NCBI GenBank assembly: GCA_947259165.1
Contig: CAMYKY010000016.1
Span: forward strand, 1 to 37,669
Source: an uncultured Acidobacteriota bacterium
GTDB taxonomy: Bacteria; Acidobacteriota; Vicinamibacteria; Marinacidobacterales; SMYC01
DNA: 37,669 nt
Direction: 5' to 3'
The notes under the pieces were generated by a model that was given only the letters and a program-made list of their open reading frames with translations, made no database searches and was not told the origin of the DNA. The position numbers and the translations under genes are program-made. This document shows, in pieces, positions 15,036-21,487 of the stretch. The stretch's first letter is position 1; the number at the start of each line of letters is the position of its first letter.

Positions 15036-16717
15036 GTAACGTGGATCCTATTCTTCTGTCGGTCATGGCGCGCGCGTTCAAGTCCATTACCGACGAGATG
15101 AGCATCTCTCTCGAAAAGACGACGCGCTCTCCGATTCTCTGTGAGGCCAAGGATTTCGTCACCGGTCTTTACGACGGGAACGGAAACATGCTGGAGCAGA
15201 CGGAGAATCTTCCGATACTCTCGTTCTCACTCGGCCCCGTGTGCAAGTACATCCTGAAGTATTTCGGAGACGAGATCTATCCCGGCGACGTCATCTTTCA
15301 CAACGACGTCTTCAGCATGGGTAATCAGAACAACGACGTTGCCGTCTACAAACCGATCTTCTTCGAGGACGAGCTCGTTGCGTTCTCGGCCGCCAAGGGG
15401 CATCAGGCCGATATCGGCGGTGCCGTGGCCGGCGGCTACAATCCCGGTGCCACCGAGGTATGGCAAGAGGCGCTTCGCATCCCGCCGGTCAAAGTCTACG
15501 AGAAGGGCAAGTTTCGCAAGGACGTTTGGGATCTCATCTTTGCCAACATCCGTTTCAACATCGTCCAGGAAGACATGCGGGCCGAGATCGGCTCCTGTGT
15601 CGTGGGCGAGCGCCGCATGCTCGCGTTTCTCGAGAAGTACGGGCGCGAGTGCTTCGAGAACCACAAGAAAGCTTTGTTCGAGGCAACCCGTAAGATGATG
15701 GAGGCGGAGATCGGCACGATCCCCAACGGGGTCTACCAGGGCGAGTCCACGGTCTACTACGACGGGAAAAACCACGGCAAGCACTACTCTATTCGCGTCG
15801 AGGTGGAAGTCGAAGACAAACGTATCAAGTTCGACTACTCGGCAACGGATGCGCAATCGAACGCGTTCGTCAACGGCACCTATACCTCGAGCGCTTCGGC
15901 GACGGTCTTGACTCTTCTTCAAATGGTGAACCCCGACATTCCTCACAATGAGGGGATGGTCGAGCCCGTTGAGATCGTCATTCCCGAAGGCACGCTGCTC
16001 AACGCCGCGTACCCCGCGGCCACGACCTATGGAAACCACTTGTGCCCCGCGAACGCCGACGCCATCACCCGTGCGCTCGCTCCCGTCATCCCCGATCGCA
16101 CGACCGCTGGGTGGAACCACCTTTTGTGCTCGTTGACGACGGGTCGGGATCCTCGCAAACCCCGTCAGGACGACAAGTACGTCGATATCTGTTTCATGGG
16201 TCTCAAAGGGGGCTCGGGCGCGATGCGCGGTGTCGATGGCTACGACCATATTGGGATGATCGATGCGTCGGGAGGGCTTTTGGATCAGGACTACGAGATG
16301 TTCGAACAGCAAACGCCCCATCGACTCGTGCACCACGAGTACTCGTGCGATTCCGCCGGTGCGGGCGAGTGGCGCGGCGGGTTGGGGGTCGAGACCGTTT
16401 TCGAGATTGGATCTGACGACACCCAACTCGTGGTGTTTGGTGACGGCGACGTGGAGCCGGCCTTCGGTCTCGACGGTGGTGGCAGCGGAAGCCTGAACTC
16501 GATCGTTCTCCGCTATCCCGATGGAAGCACCAAGACTCCCGACAGCCTCGACCTCATCCGGGAGGTTCCAGCGGGAACCGTCTATCACCAACGGGCGGGA
16601 GGTGGCGGAGGTTATGGAGACCCCCGAAAGCGACCCGCGGTGCTGGTGGCGAAGGACGTCAACAACGGCGTGATCTCGAAGAAAGCGGCCGAAGAGATCT
16701 ACGGAAGGAAGACTTAG
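15032..16717 (+). CDS. hyuB: Hydantoinase/oxoprolinase family protein, B subunit
   Basis: The product is 561 residues from the ATG at 15032, which overlaps the hyuA stop (ATGA). The frame is open slightly further upstream inside hyuA, but the conserved family opening (DPILLSVMARAFKSITDEM) begins right after this ATG. HyuB signatures include RSPILCEAKDF, GDVIFHNDVF, SAAKGHQADIGG and a Gly-rich C-terminus RAGGGGGYGDP. HyuB carries the metal-dependent hydrolytic or carboxylating site and works as a complex with HyuA, which supplies ATP hydrolysis. The TAG stop shares one base with the GTG start of the dehydrogenase. Proposed substrate: 2-oxoindole-3-acetyl-CoA or its free acid, giving an aminophenylsuccinyl product; this comes from context, not from active-site residues. 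Confidence 0.9.
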   Translation: MSNVDPILLSVMARAFKSITDEMSISLEKTTRSPILCEAKDFVTGLYDGNGNMLEQTENLPILSFSLGPVCKYILKYFGDEIYPGDVIFHNDVFSMGNQNNDVAVYKPIFFEDELVAFSAAKGHQADIGGAVAGGYNPGATEVWQEALRIPPVKVYEKGKFRKDVWDLIFANIRFNIVQEDMRAEIGSCVVGERRMLAFLEKYGRECFENHKKALFEATRKMMEAEIGTIPNGVYQGESTVYYDGKNHGKHYSIRVEVEVEDKRIKFDYSATDAQSNAFVNGTYTSSASATVLTLLQMVNPDIPHNEGMVEPVEIVIPEGTLLNAAYPAATTYGNHLCPANADAITRALAPVIPDRTTAGWNHLLCSLTTGRDPRKPRQDDKYVDICFMGLKGGSGAMRGVDGYDHIGMIDASGGLLDQDYEMFEQQTPHRLVHHEYSCDSAGAGEWRGGLGVETVFEIGSDDTQLVVFGDGDVEPAFGLDGGGSGSLNSIVLRYPDGSTKTPDSLDLIREVPAGTVYHQRAGGGGGYGDPRKRPAVLVAKDVNNGVISKKAAEEIYGRKT

Positions 16718-17850
16718 TGAATTTTGCGCTTTCGGTGGACCAGCAGTTGGTTCGCGAGACCTTTGCGCGTTTCTGTGACGAGCAGATTCGACCGAAGGCG
16801 GCGGCCATCGATGAAGCGAAGAAGTTTCCCCGCGAGTCGTTCCTCGCTCTGGCGGAGCTCGGTTTCTACGGCTTGCGCTATCCCGAGAGCGTGGGCGGCT
16901 CTCGCATGGACTTCGTCTCGTATTGTTTGGTGATCACCGAGATTGCTCGAGGGTCTCTGTCTCTCGCGGCCGTCGCCGCCATGCAATCGCTCATGGGCAC
17001 GCACTTCCTCTACACGCTCGGAAACGATGACATTCACGTACGACTTCTCGCGCCCGCGCTGCGCGGGGAGAAAATCGGGACCATCTGTATTACCGAGCCG
17101 AACGCGGGGAGTGATCTGTCTTCCATCTCTTCCACGGCGGACAAAGTCGACGACGGCTATGTTCTCGATGGACAGAAGATGTGGATCACGTCGGCAACCG
17201 TCGCAGATTTTTTCACTGTGTTTGCTCGCGCTGGCGAGGGACGCAAACTCACTATCTTCCTCGTCGAAAAGGGAGCGCCCGGCCTCACTGTGGGAAAGAC
17301 CATCGAAAAGATGGGGGTATGGGCGTCACCCACCTCGGAGCTCTCACTTGAACAGTGCTTCGTTCCCATGGATCACCGACTCGGTGACGAAGGCGACGGG
17401 GAGGCGGAGCTGCGCAAGATCCTCGCGGAAGTACGGATCATGACCGGAGCCCTCGCGCTCGGGGTAGCGCGCGCTGCGCTCGACGATGCGCTCGTCTACG
17501 CCTCGGGTAGAGAACAATTCGGAAAACCCATCAACCGTTTCCAGGCGATCCAGCACAAGCTTGCGGAGATGGGCACCGACCTCGAAGCTGCAACCCATCT
17601 CGTCCACTACGCCGCGTGGTTGAAAGATGAAGACCGGCCTCACGCGGGCGAGGCGGCCATGGCCAAGCTCTTCGCAACCGAGGCAGCCACCGCCATCTGC
17701 GACAAGGCAAGCCGGATCTTCGCCTCTTACGGCTACGCCATGGAGTATCCGATCCAGCGGTACTTGCGCGATGTCCGCTTCACGCTCTTCGGCGGTGGCA
17801 CCAGCGAGATCCTGAAGCAGATCATCGCCAAAGAGATGACGACATCTTGA
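16717..17850 (+). CDS. Acyl-CoA dehydrogenase lacking the canonical catalytic Glu (proposed decarboxylating arylmalonyl-CoA dehydrogenase)
   Basis: The product is 377 residues, with the usual acyl-CoA dehydrogenase plan: ITEPNAGSDLS (residues ~126-136), WITSA, REQFGKPINRFQAIQHKLAEM (FAD contact), and a C-terminal FGGGTSEI. In medium- and short-chain enzymes the base is Glu in YEGT; here the position is Gly360. The alternative Glu of isovaleryl- and long-chain enzymes, just before a conserved Arg in the central helix, is Val239 (with Glu238 one residue off). The decarboxylating benzylmalonyl-CoA dehydrogenase (IaaF) of auxin degradation does not need to remove an alpha proton, because CO2 leaves instead. 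A Glu-less enzyme next to a mutase that would make an arylmalonyl-CoA fits that chemistry. The GTG start overlaps the hyuB stop. The last codons (TCTTGA) touch the repeat that follows. Confidence 0.9.
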   Translation: MNFALSVDQQLVRETFARFCDEQIRPKAAAIDEAKKFPRESFLALAELGFYGLRYPESVGGSRMDFVSYCLVITEIARGSLSLAAVAAMQSLMGTHFLYTLGNDDIHVRLLAPALRGEKIGTICITEPNAGSDLSSISSTADKVDDGYVLDGQKMWITSATVADFFTVFARAGEGRKLTIFLVEKGAPGLTVGKTIEKMGVWASPTSELSLEQCFVPMDHRLGDEGDGEAELRKILAEVRIMTGALALGVARAALDDALVYASGREQFGKPINRFQAIQHKLAEMGTDLEAATHLVHYAAWLKDEDRPHAGEAAMAKLFATEAATAICDKASRIFASYGYAMEYPIQRYLRDVRFTLFGGGTSEILKQIIAKEMTTS

Positions 17851-17984
17851 AGAAGCAAACGCCAAGGCGCAAAGGCGCAAAGGCGCAAAGTGGGCTGGCG
17901 ACGAATCGTCAATTTGGCGACGAAATGGGAACAAGACCTTGCTTTTTCTTCTTTGCGCCTTTGCGCCTTTGCGCCTTCGCGTTG
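17847..17984. repeat. GGCGCAAA inverted-repeat element, copy 1
   Basis: A 27-base arm made of three GGCGCAAA-like units (17864-17890) is matched perfectly in inverse orientation at 17951-17977, around a 60-base centre; near-matching bases extend both arms outward. A second copy is at 21332-21460, and the centres are clearly alike (both contain GAATCGTCA and GGCGACG). It begins at the dehydrogenase stop and fills the gap before the B12-binding gene. It has no coding capacity and looks like a REP/MITE-type element. As RNA it would form a long hairpin inside the operon transcript. Confidence 0.85.
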
Positions 17985-18005
17985 AGTCTTTTTACTTTTT
18001 GAACC

Positions 18006-18401
18006 ATGACGGAAAAAAGAATTCGCGTGTTGATCGCCAAGCCCGGTCTTGATGGCCACGACGTGGGGGCCAAAGTCGTGGCGCGCGCACTCATGGACGC
18101 GGGTTTCGAAGTGATCTACACAGGCCTGAAACAGTCTGCCGAAGAGATTGCCCGGGCGGCCGGCCAGGAGGATGTCGACGTCATCGGGCTCTCGGTTTTG
18201 TCGGGCTCACACTTGCCTCTGTGCCGAACGCTGAAAGGCAAGCTCGAAGAGCAAGAGCTCGGCGACAAGCTCTGGATCGTGGGCGGCAACATTCCTCGCA
18301 GAGACCACGACGAGCTGAAAAAACTCGGCGTCGCCGCCGTCTTTGCTACCGGAACCACGACGGAGACGATCGTCTCGTTTGTCCGTGAGAACGTCGTATG
18401 A
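18006..18401 (+). CDS. Cobalamin-binding small subunit of a B12-dependent acyl-CoA mutase
   Basis: The product is 131 residues, just the B12-binding domain. The base-off cobalamin motif DxHxxG is Asp16-His18-Gly21 in GLDGHDVGAK, followed by the family's SVLSGSH and the VGGNIP loop. In fused methylmalonyl-CoA mutases this domain is the C-terminus; here it is a separate gene, as in archaeal, isobutyryl- and 2-hydroxyisobutyryl-CoA mutases. The stop overlaps the large-subunit start (ATGA), so the two are made together. The upstream gap is filled by an inverted-repeat element, and there is no obvious ribosome site before the ATG at 18006. Confidence 0.94.
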   Translation: MTEKRIRVLIAKPGLDGHDVGAKVVARALMDAGFEVIYTGLKQSAEEIARAAGQEDVDVIGLSVLSGSHLPLCRTLKGKLEEQELGDKLWIVGGNIPRRDHDELKKLGVAAVFATGTTTETIVSFVRENVV

Positions 18402-19981
18402 AATTCGAGAACGAGTCGGGCATCGAGATCAAATCCGTCTATACACCAGAAGACGTGACCGCCACGGGCGGGGACGACGGCATCGGCCGGCCCGGACAGT
18501 TTCCCTTTACCCGCGGCATCCACGAGCAGATGTATCGCAAGCGTCCCTGGACGATGCGCCAGTACGCGGGGTTCGGCACGCCGGAAGAAACCAACGAGCG
18601 GTTTCATTACTTGATCGATAACGGGCAGACGGGGTTGAACGTGGCTTTCGACCTTCCGACCCAAATGGGGTTGAGCTCCGACGATCCGATGGCCGAGGGC
18701 GAAGTGGGCCGGGTAGGCATGGCCGTAGACACGCTCGAGGATTTCGAGATCGCCTTCGCGGGCATCGATCTCGACGAGATCACGGTATCGCTCACGATCA
18801 ACGGTGCGGCAGTCACTTTGATCGCCATGTACTTCGCCATGGCGGAAAAACGCGGCTATGACCTAAGCAAGCTCCGCGGCACGGCGCAAAACGACATCCT
18901 GAAGGAGTTCGTCGGCCGAGGTACTTGGGTGTTTCCCGTGGAGCCCTCCATCAAGCTCGTCGGGGACACCATCATCTATTGTGCTGAGAACGTTCCCAAG
19001 TACAGCCCGGTCAGCGTGTGCGGGTATCACATCCGAGAATCCGGGGCGAGTCCGGCTCAGGAGATGGCGTATGCCTTCCTGATCGCCAAAGCCTACATCG
19101 ATCACGTTTTGGCTCGCGGGATGAGCGTCGACGACTTCGCATCGCGGTTGTCGTTCAACTTCGACATCTACGGGAATCTCTTCGAGCAGGTGGCCAAGTT
19201 TCGAGCCGGCCGGCGGCTGTGGGCCAAGATCATCAACGACGACTACCACGCCGAGAATCCACGGTCTGCGTGGATGCGCATGATCGCGGGAGGGGGAGGA
19301 GGGGGTCTCACCATCGAGCAACCCGAGAACAATATCGTCCGGGGCGCCTACTACGCACTCATCAGCGCGTTGTCGGGCACGCAAACGATGGCGCTTTGCA
19401 GCTACGACGAGGCGTACACCATCCCCTCCGAGAAAGCGGCTCGCGTATCGCTGCGTACGATGCAGATCTTGATCGAAGAGATGGGACTGTGCGACACCGT
19501 CGATCCGCTGGGCGGCTCCTACTACGTCGAGAGTCTCACCAATCAGATGGAAGAGAAGATTCGCGCTGTCATGAAGGATGTCGACCGGGGTGGTGGCATC
19601 GTGAAGTCCATCTCCGAGGGCTATATCCAGGCGGCCGTCTCGCGCCAGGCGTACGAGAACGTCCGGAAGATCGAGCGCGGCGAGATTCGCAAGGTGGGCG
19701 TGAATTGCTTTCAGGTCGAAGAGGAGACTCCCGACGTCGAGTTTCATCCTTTCCGGGACGAAGACCGCGACAAGCAGGTTCGACGGTTGGAGCGGGTGCG
19801 ATCCGAACGTGATGGCACTCGGGCCGAACGGGCCCTGGGAAAGCTCCTCGACACGGCGAAGGCGGGCGACAACGTCATGCCTGCCGTGATCGAAGCCGTG
19901 AAGTCCTACGCGACCGTCGGTGAAATCACGAGCTGTTTGGTGGAAGTCTATGGTCGGTACAAGGAGCCCATCCGTTTCTGA
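18398..19981 (+). CDS. B12-dependent acyl-CoA mutase large subunit, methylmalonyl-type active site (proposed arylsuccinyl-CoA mutase)
   Basis: The product is 527 residues forming the substrate-binding TIM barrel of the methylmalonyl-CoA mutase family, without the B12 domain. Key residues map to the Propionibacterium enzyme with a constant offset of 33: Tyr56 (Tyr89) in TMRQYAGFG, Gln164 (Gln197) in GTAQND, Arg174 (Arg207) in FVGRGTW, and Tyr210-His211 (243-244) in CGYH. Isobutyryl- and 2-hydroxyisobutyryl-CoA mutases have Phe or Ile and Gln at the Tyr and Arg positions, so this enzyme should bind a substrate with a free carboxylate. Arylsuccinyl-CoA to benzylmalonyl-CoA is such a reaction and fits the operon. 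Plain methylmalonyl-CoA mutase remains possible. No MeaB-type G-protein chaperone is in the window. Confidence 0.93.
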   Translation: MKFENESGIEIKSVYTPEDVTATGGDDGIGRPGQFPFTRGIHEQMYRKRPWTMRQYAGFGTPEETNERFHYLIDNGQTGLNVAFDLPTQMGLSSDDPMAEGEVGRVGMAVDTLEDFEIAFAGIDLDEITVSLTINGAAVTLIAMYFAMAEKRGYDLSKLRGTAQNDILKEFVGRGTWVFPVEPSIKLVGDTIIYCAENVPKYSPVSVCGYHIRESGASPAQEMAYAFLIAKAYIDHVLARGMSVDDFASRLSFNFDIYGNLFEQVAKFRAGRRLWAKIINDDYHAENPRSAWMRMIAGGGGGGLTIEQPENNIVRGAYYALISALSGTQTMALCSYDEAYTIPSEKAARVSLRTMQILIEEMGLCDTVDPLGGSYYVESLTNQMEEKIRAVMKDVDRGGGIVKSISEGYIQAAVSRQAYENVRKIERGEIRKVGVNCFQVEEETPDVEFHPFRDEDRDKQVRRLERVRSERDGTRAERALGKLLDTAKAGDNVMPAVIEAVKSYATVGEITSCLVEVYGRYKEPIRF

Positions 19982-19988
19982 GCGAGCT

Positions 19989-20846
19989 ATGACTATCGAG
20001 CAATACGCCGCGCCCGAGACGTTGGATGAGCTCACCCGGCTTCTGTCTGGGGGCAATGCCCTGATATTTGCTGGGGGAACCGACGTCATGCCCCAAACGC
20101 GCGCGGGAGCTCGGCAGTTCCAGCCGTACCTTATTAATGCTTCCCGTGTCGCCGGGCTTCGGGGGATCTCCCGGGAGGGAGCGAGAATCCGCATAGGGGC
20201 CTTGACGACGGTAACCGACATTCTCGAGAGCAACCTTCTGAGCGAGCACGTCCCGGTGCTCGTGGAGGCCGCCGACTGTTTCGCGAGCGGACAAGTGCGT
20301 AACACCGCGACGCTCGGGGGCAACCTCTGCAACGCCTCGCCCGCCGCCGACCTCGCCATCCCCCTGTTGCTCGTCGACGCCGAGCTCGAGCTCTCGTCCA
20401 ACGACAATGGCGCACCGAGTCGTCGAGTCGTGCCGATTTCCGATTTCTTCGTGGCTCCGGGAAAGACGGTTTTGAAGCCGACCGAGATCCTCACCCGTGT
20501 GATCTTCGACGCGCCGCCCTCCGGTTTCAGGGCCCGCTTCATAAAGTTCGGGACGCGTCCCGCACTCGATATTGCGGTGGTGTCGGTGGGTGTCGCCGGT
20601 GCGACCGCGAACATGGTTTTCGCAATCACTCGTGTGGCTTTCGGCGCGGCCGCTCCCACGCCCATCCGAGGCAAGAAGACCGAAGAGTTGCTCGAAGGCC
20701 GCTTGTTGGTTGACGACACGATCCTTGCCGCGTCGAGCGCGGCACAAAAAGACGTCTCGCCGATCTCGGATGTTCGAGGCTCGGCCTGGTATCGAAGAGA
20801 GCTGGTGAGGACATTGACCGAAAGAGCGCTCCACGATGTCGCTTGA
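19989..20846 (+). CDS. Molybdenum hydroxylase, FAD-binding medium subunit
   Basis: The product is 285 residues from the ATG at 19989, seven bases after the mutase stop. It belongs to the CoxM/XdhB/HcrB FAD subunit family: IFAGGTDVMP (residues ~27-35) and TLGGNLCNASPAADL (~108-122) are the two flavin-binding signatures. The length is that of the simple form, so it lacks the extra iron-sulfur insertion found in 4-hydroxybenzoyl-CoA reductase. It would carry electrons from the [2Fe-2S] clusters of the small subunit to an external acceptor. The 3' end overlaps the start of the small-subunit gene by 11 bases, implying coupled synthesis. Confidence 0.93.
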   Translation: MTIEQYAAPETLDELTRLLSGGNALIFAGGTDVMPQTRAGARQFQPYLINASRVAGLRGISREGARIRIGALTTVTDILESNLLSEHVPVLVEAADCFASGQVRNTATLGGNLCNASPAADLAIPLLLVDAELELSSNDNGAPSRRVVPISDFFVAPGKTVLKPTEILTRVIFDAPPSGFRARFIKFGTRPALDIAVVSVGVAGATANMVFAITRVAFGAAAPTPIRGKKTEELLEGRLLVDDTILAASSAAQKDVSPISDVRGSAWYRRELVRTLTERALHDVA

Positions 20847-21336
20847 GAAAGAGATCCACTTCCGTGTGAACGGGAATCTCACGAGCGTCGAGGTACCCGT
20901 CACGATGAACGCCCTCGCCATGATCCGGGACCGTCTGAAGTTGACAGGAACGAAGCGCGGCTGCGAGGAAGGTGAGTGCGGCTCGTGCACGATTCTCGTC
21001 GACGGGGTTTCGGTGAATGCCTGCCTGATGTTCGCGGTGGATTGCGACGGCCGCGACCTGACCACGATCGAGGGCATCCGCACTGCGGAGGGACTGAGCC
21101 CGCTCCAGAAGCTGTTCGTGGAGGAGTGGGCGGTCCAGTGCGGCTTCTGCACACCTGGCATGGTGATGCAGGGGACGTACTTGCTGAGTCAGAACCGGGA
21201 AATGAGTGTCGAGGACATCAAACGTGGCATCGAAGGAAACCTCTGCAGGTGCACCGGCTACAAGAAAGTGATCGCCGCCATCGCAGGAGCTCTCCACGCA
21301 ACGCCAAGGCGGGGAGAGGAGAAAGAGGATTCTTGA
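20836..21336 (+). CDS. Molybdenum hydroxylase, [2Fe-2S] small subunit
   Basis: The product is 166 residues, typical for the XdhC/CoxS-type subunit. The N-terminal plant-type cluster uses Cys43, Cys48, Cys51 (CEEGECGSC) and Cys63. The C-terminal four-helix cluster uses Cys102 and Cys105 (CGFCTPGM) and Cys137 and Cys139 (CRCTGY). All eight ligands are present. The tail after ALHA is a short charged stretch (TPRRGEEKEDS) encoded right up to the edge of the second inverted-repeat element, so the native C-terminus may have been altered by insertion of that element. The subunit passes electrons from the molybdenum site to the FAD subunit. Confidence 0.95.
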   Translation: MSLEKEIHFRVNGNLTSVEVPVTMNALAMIRDRLKLTGTKRGCEEGECGSCTILVDGVSVNACLMFAVDCDGRDLTTIEGIRTAEGLSPLQKLFVEEWAVQCGFCTPGMVMQGTYLLSQNREMSVEDIKRGIEGNLCRCTGYKKVIAAIAGALHATPRRGEEKEDS

Positions 21337-21460
21337 AAAACAAACGTAAAGGCGCAAGGGCGCACAGAGGACTGGCAGCGAATCGTCAGTTAGGCGACGC
21401 AATCGGAGCGAAATCTTGGGTTTTCTTTGCGCCTCTGCGTCTTTGCGCCTTTGCGTTGAA
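21332..21460. repeat. GGCGCAAA inverted-repeat element, copy 2
   Basis: This is a diverged copy of the element at 17847-17984. It begins with the same TCTTGA-A-rich-CAAACG left edge, has an imperfect left arm (21341-21366), a centre with GAATCGTCAGTTAGGCGACG, and a right arm of CTTTGCGCC/CTTTGCGTTG units (21425-21458). It separates the small- and large-subunit genes of the molybdenum enzyme, which in most such operons nearly abut. As with copy 1, the upstream gene's stop codon lies exactly in the left edge. Confidence 0.8.
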
Positions 21461-21487
21461 AAAACGCAGAAAGCGACGGTAGCAACG

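Noticed and set aside
15227..16591. A 454-codon minus-strand frame opposite hyuB
   Set aside because: It has no recognisable domain and mirrors the hyuB codons; hyuB is supported by family signatures and start/stop overlaps.
12906..16717. A true hydantoin or 5-oxoproline pathway
   Set aside because: There is no racemase, carbamoylase or glutathione-cycle gene nearby; the surrounding acyl-CoA, IOR and molybdenum genes point to another lactam substrate.
17864..17977. A CRISPR array or tandem repeat array, suggested by the repeated GGCGCAAA units
   Set aside because: The units are contiguous 8-base repeats in two inverted arms with no spacers, and a second copy lies 3.5 kb away; this is an inverted-repeat element.
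18863..20719. A 618-codon open frame on the minus strand opposite the mutase and FAD subunit
   Set aside because: The plus strand codes for clear family proteins with catalytic motifs. The antisense frame is Arg/Ser/Asp-rich with no domain and is open because of high GC and codon bias.
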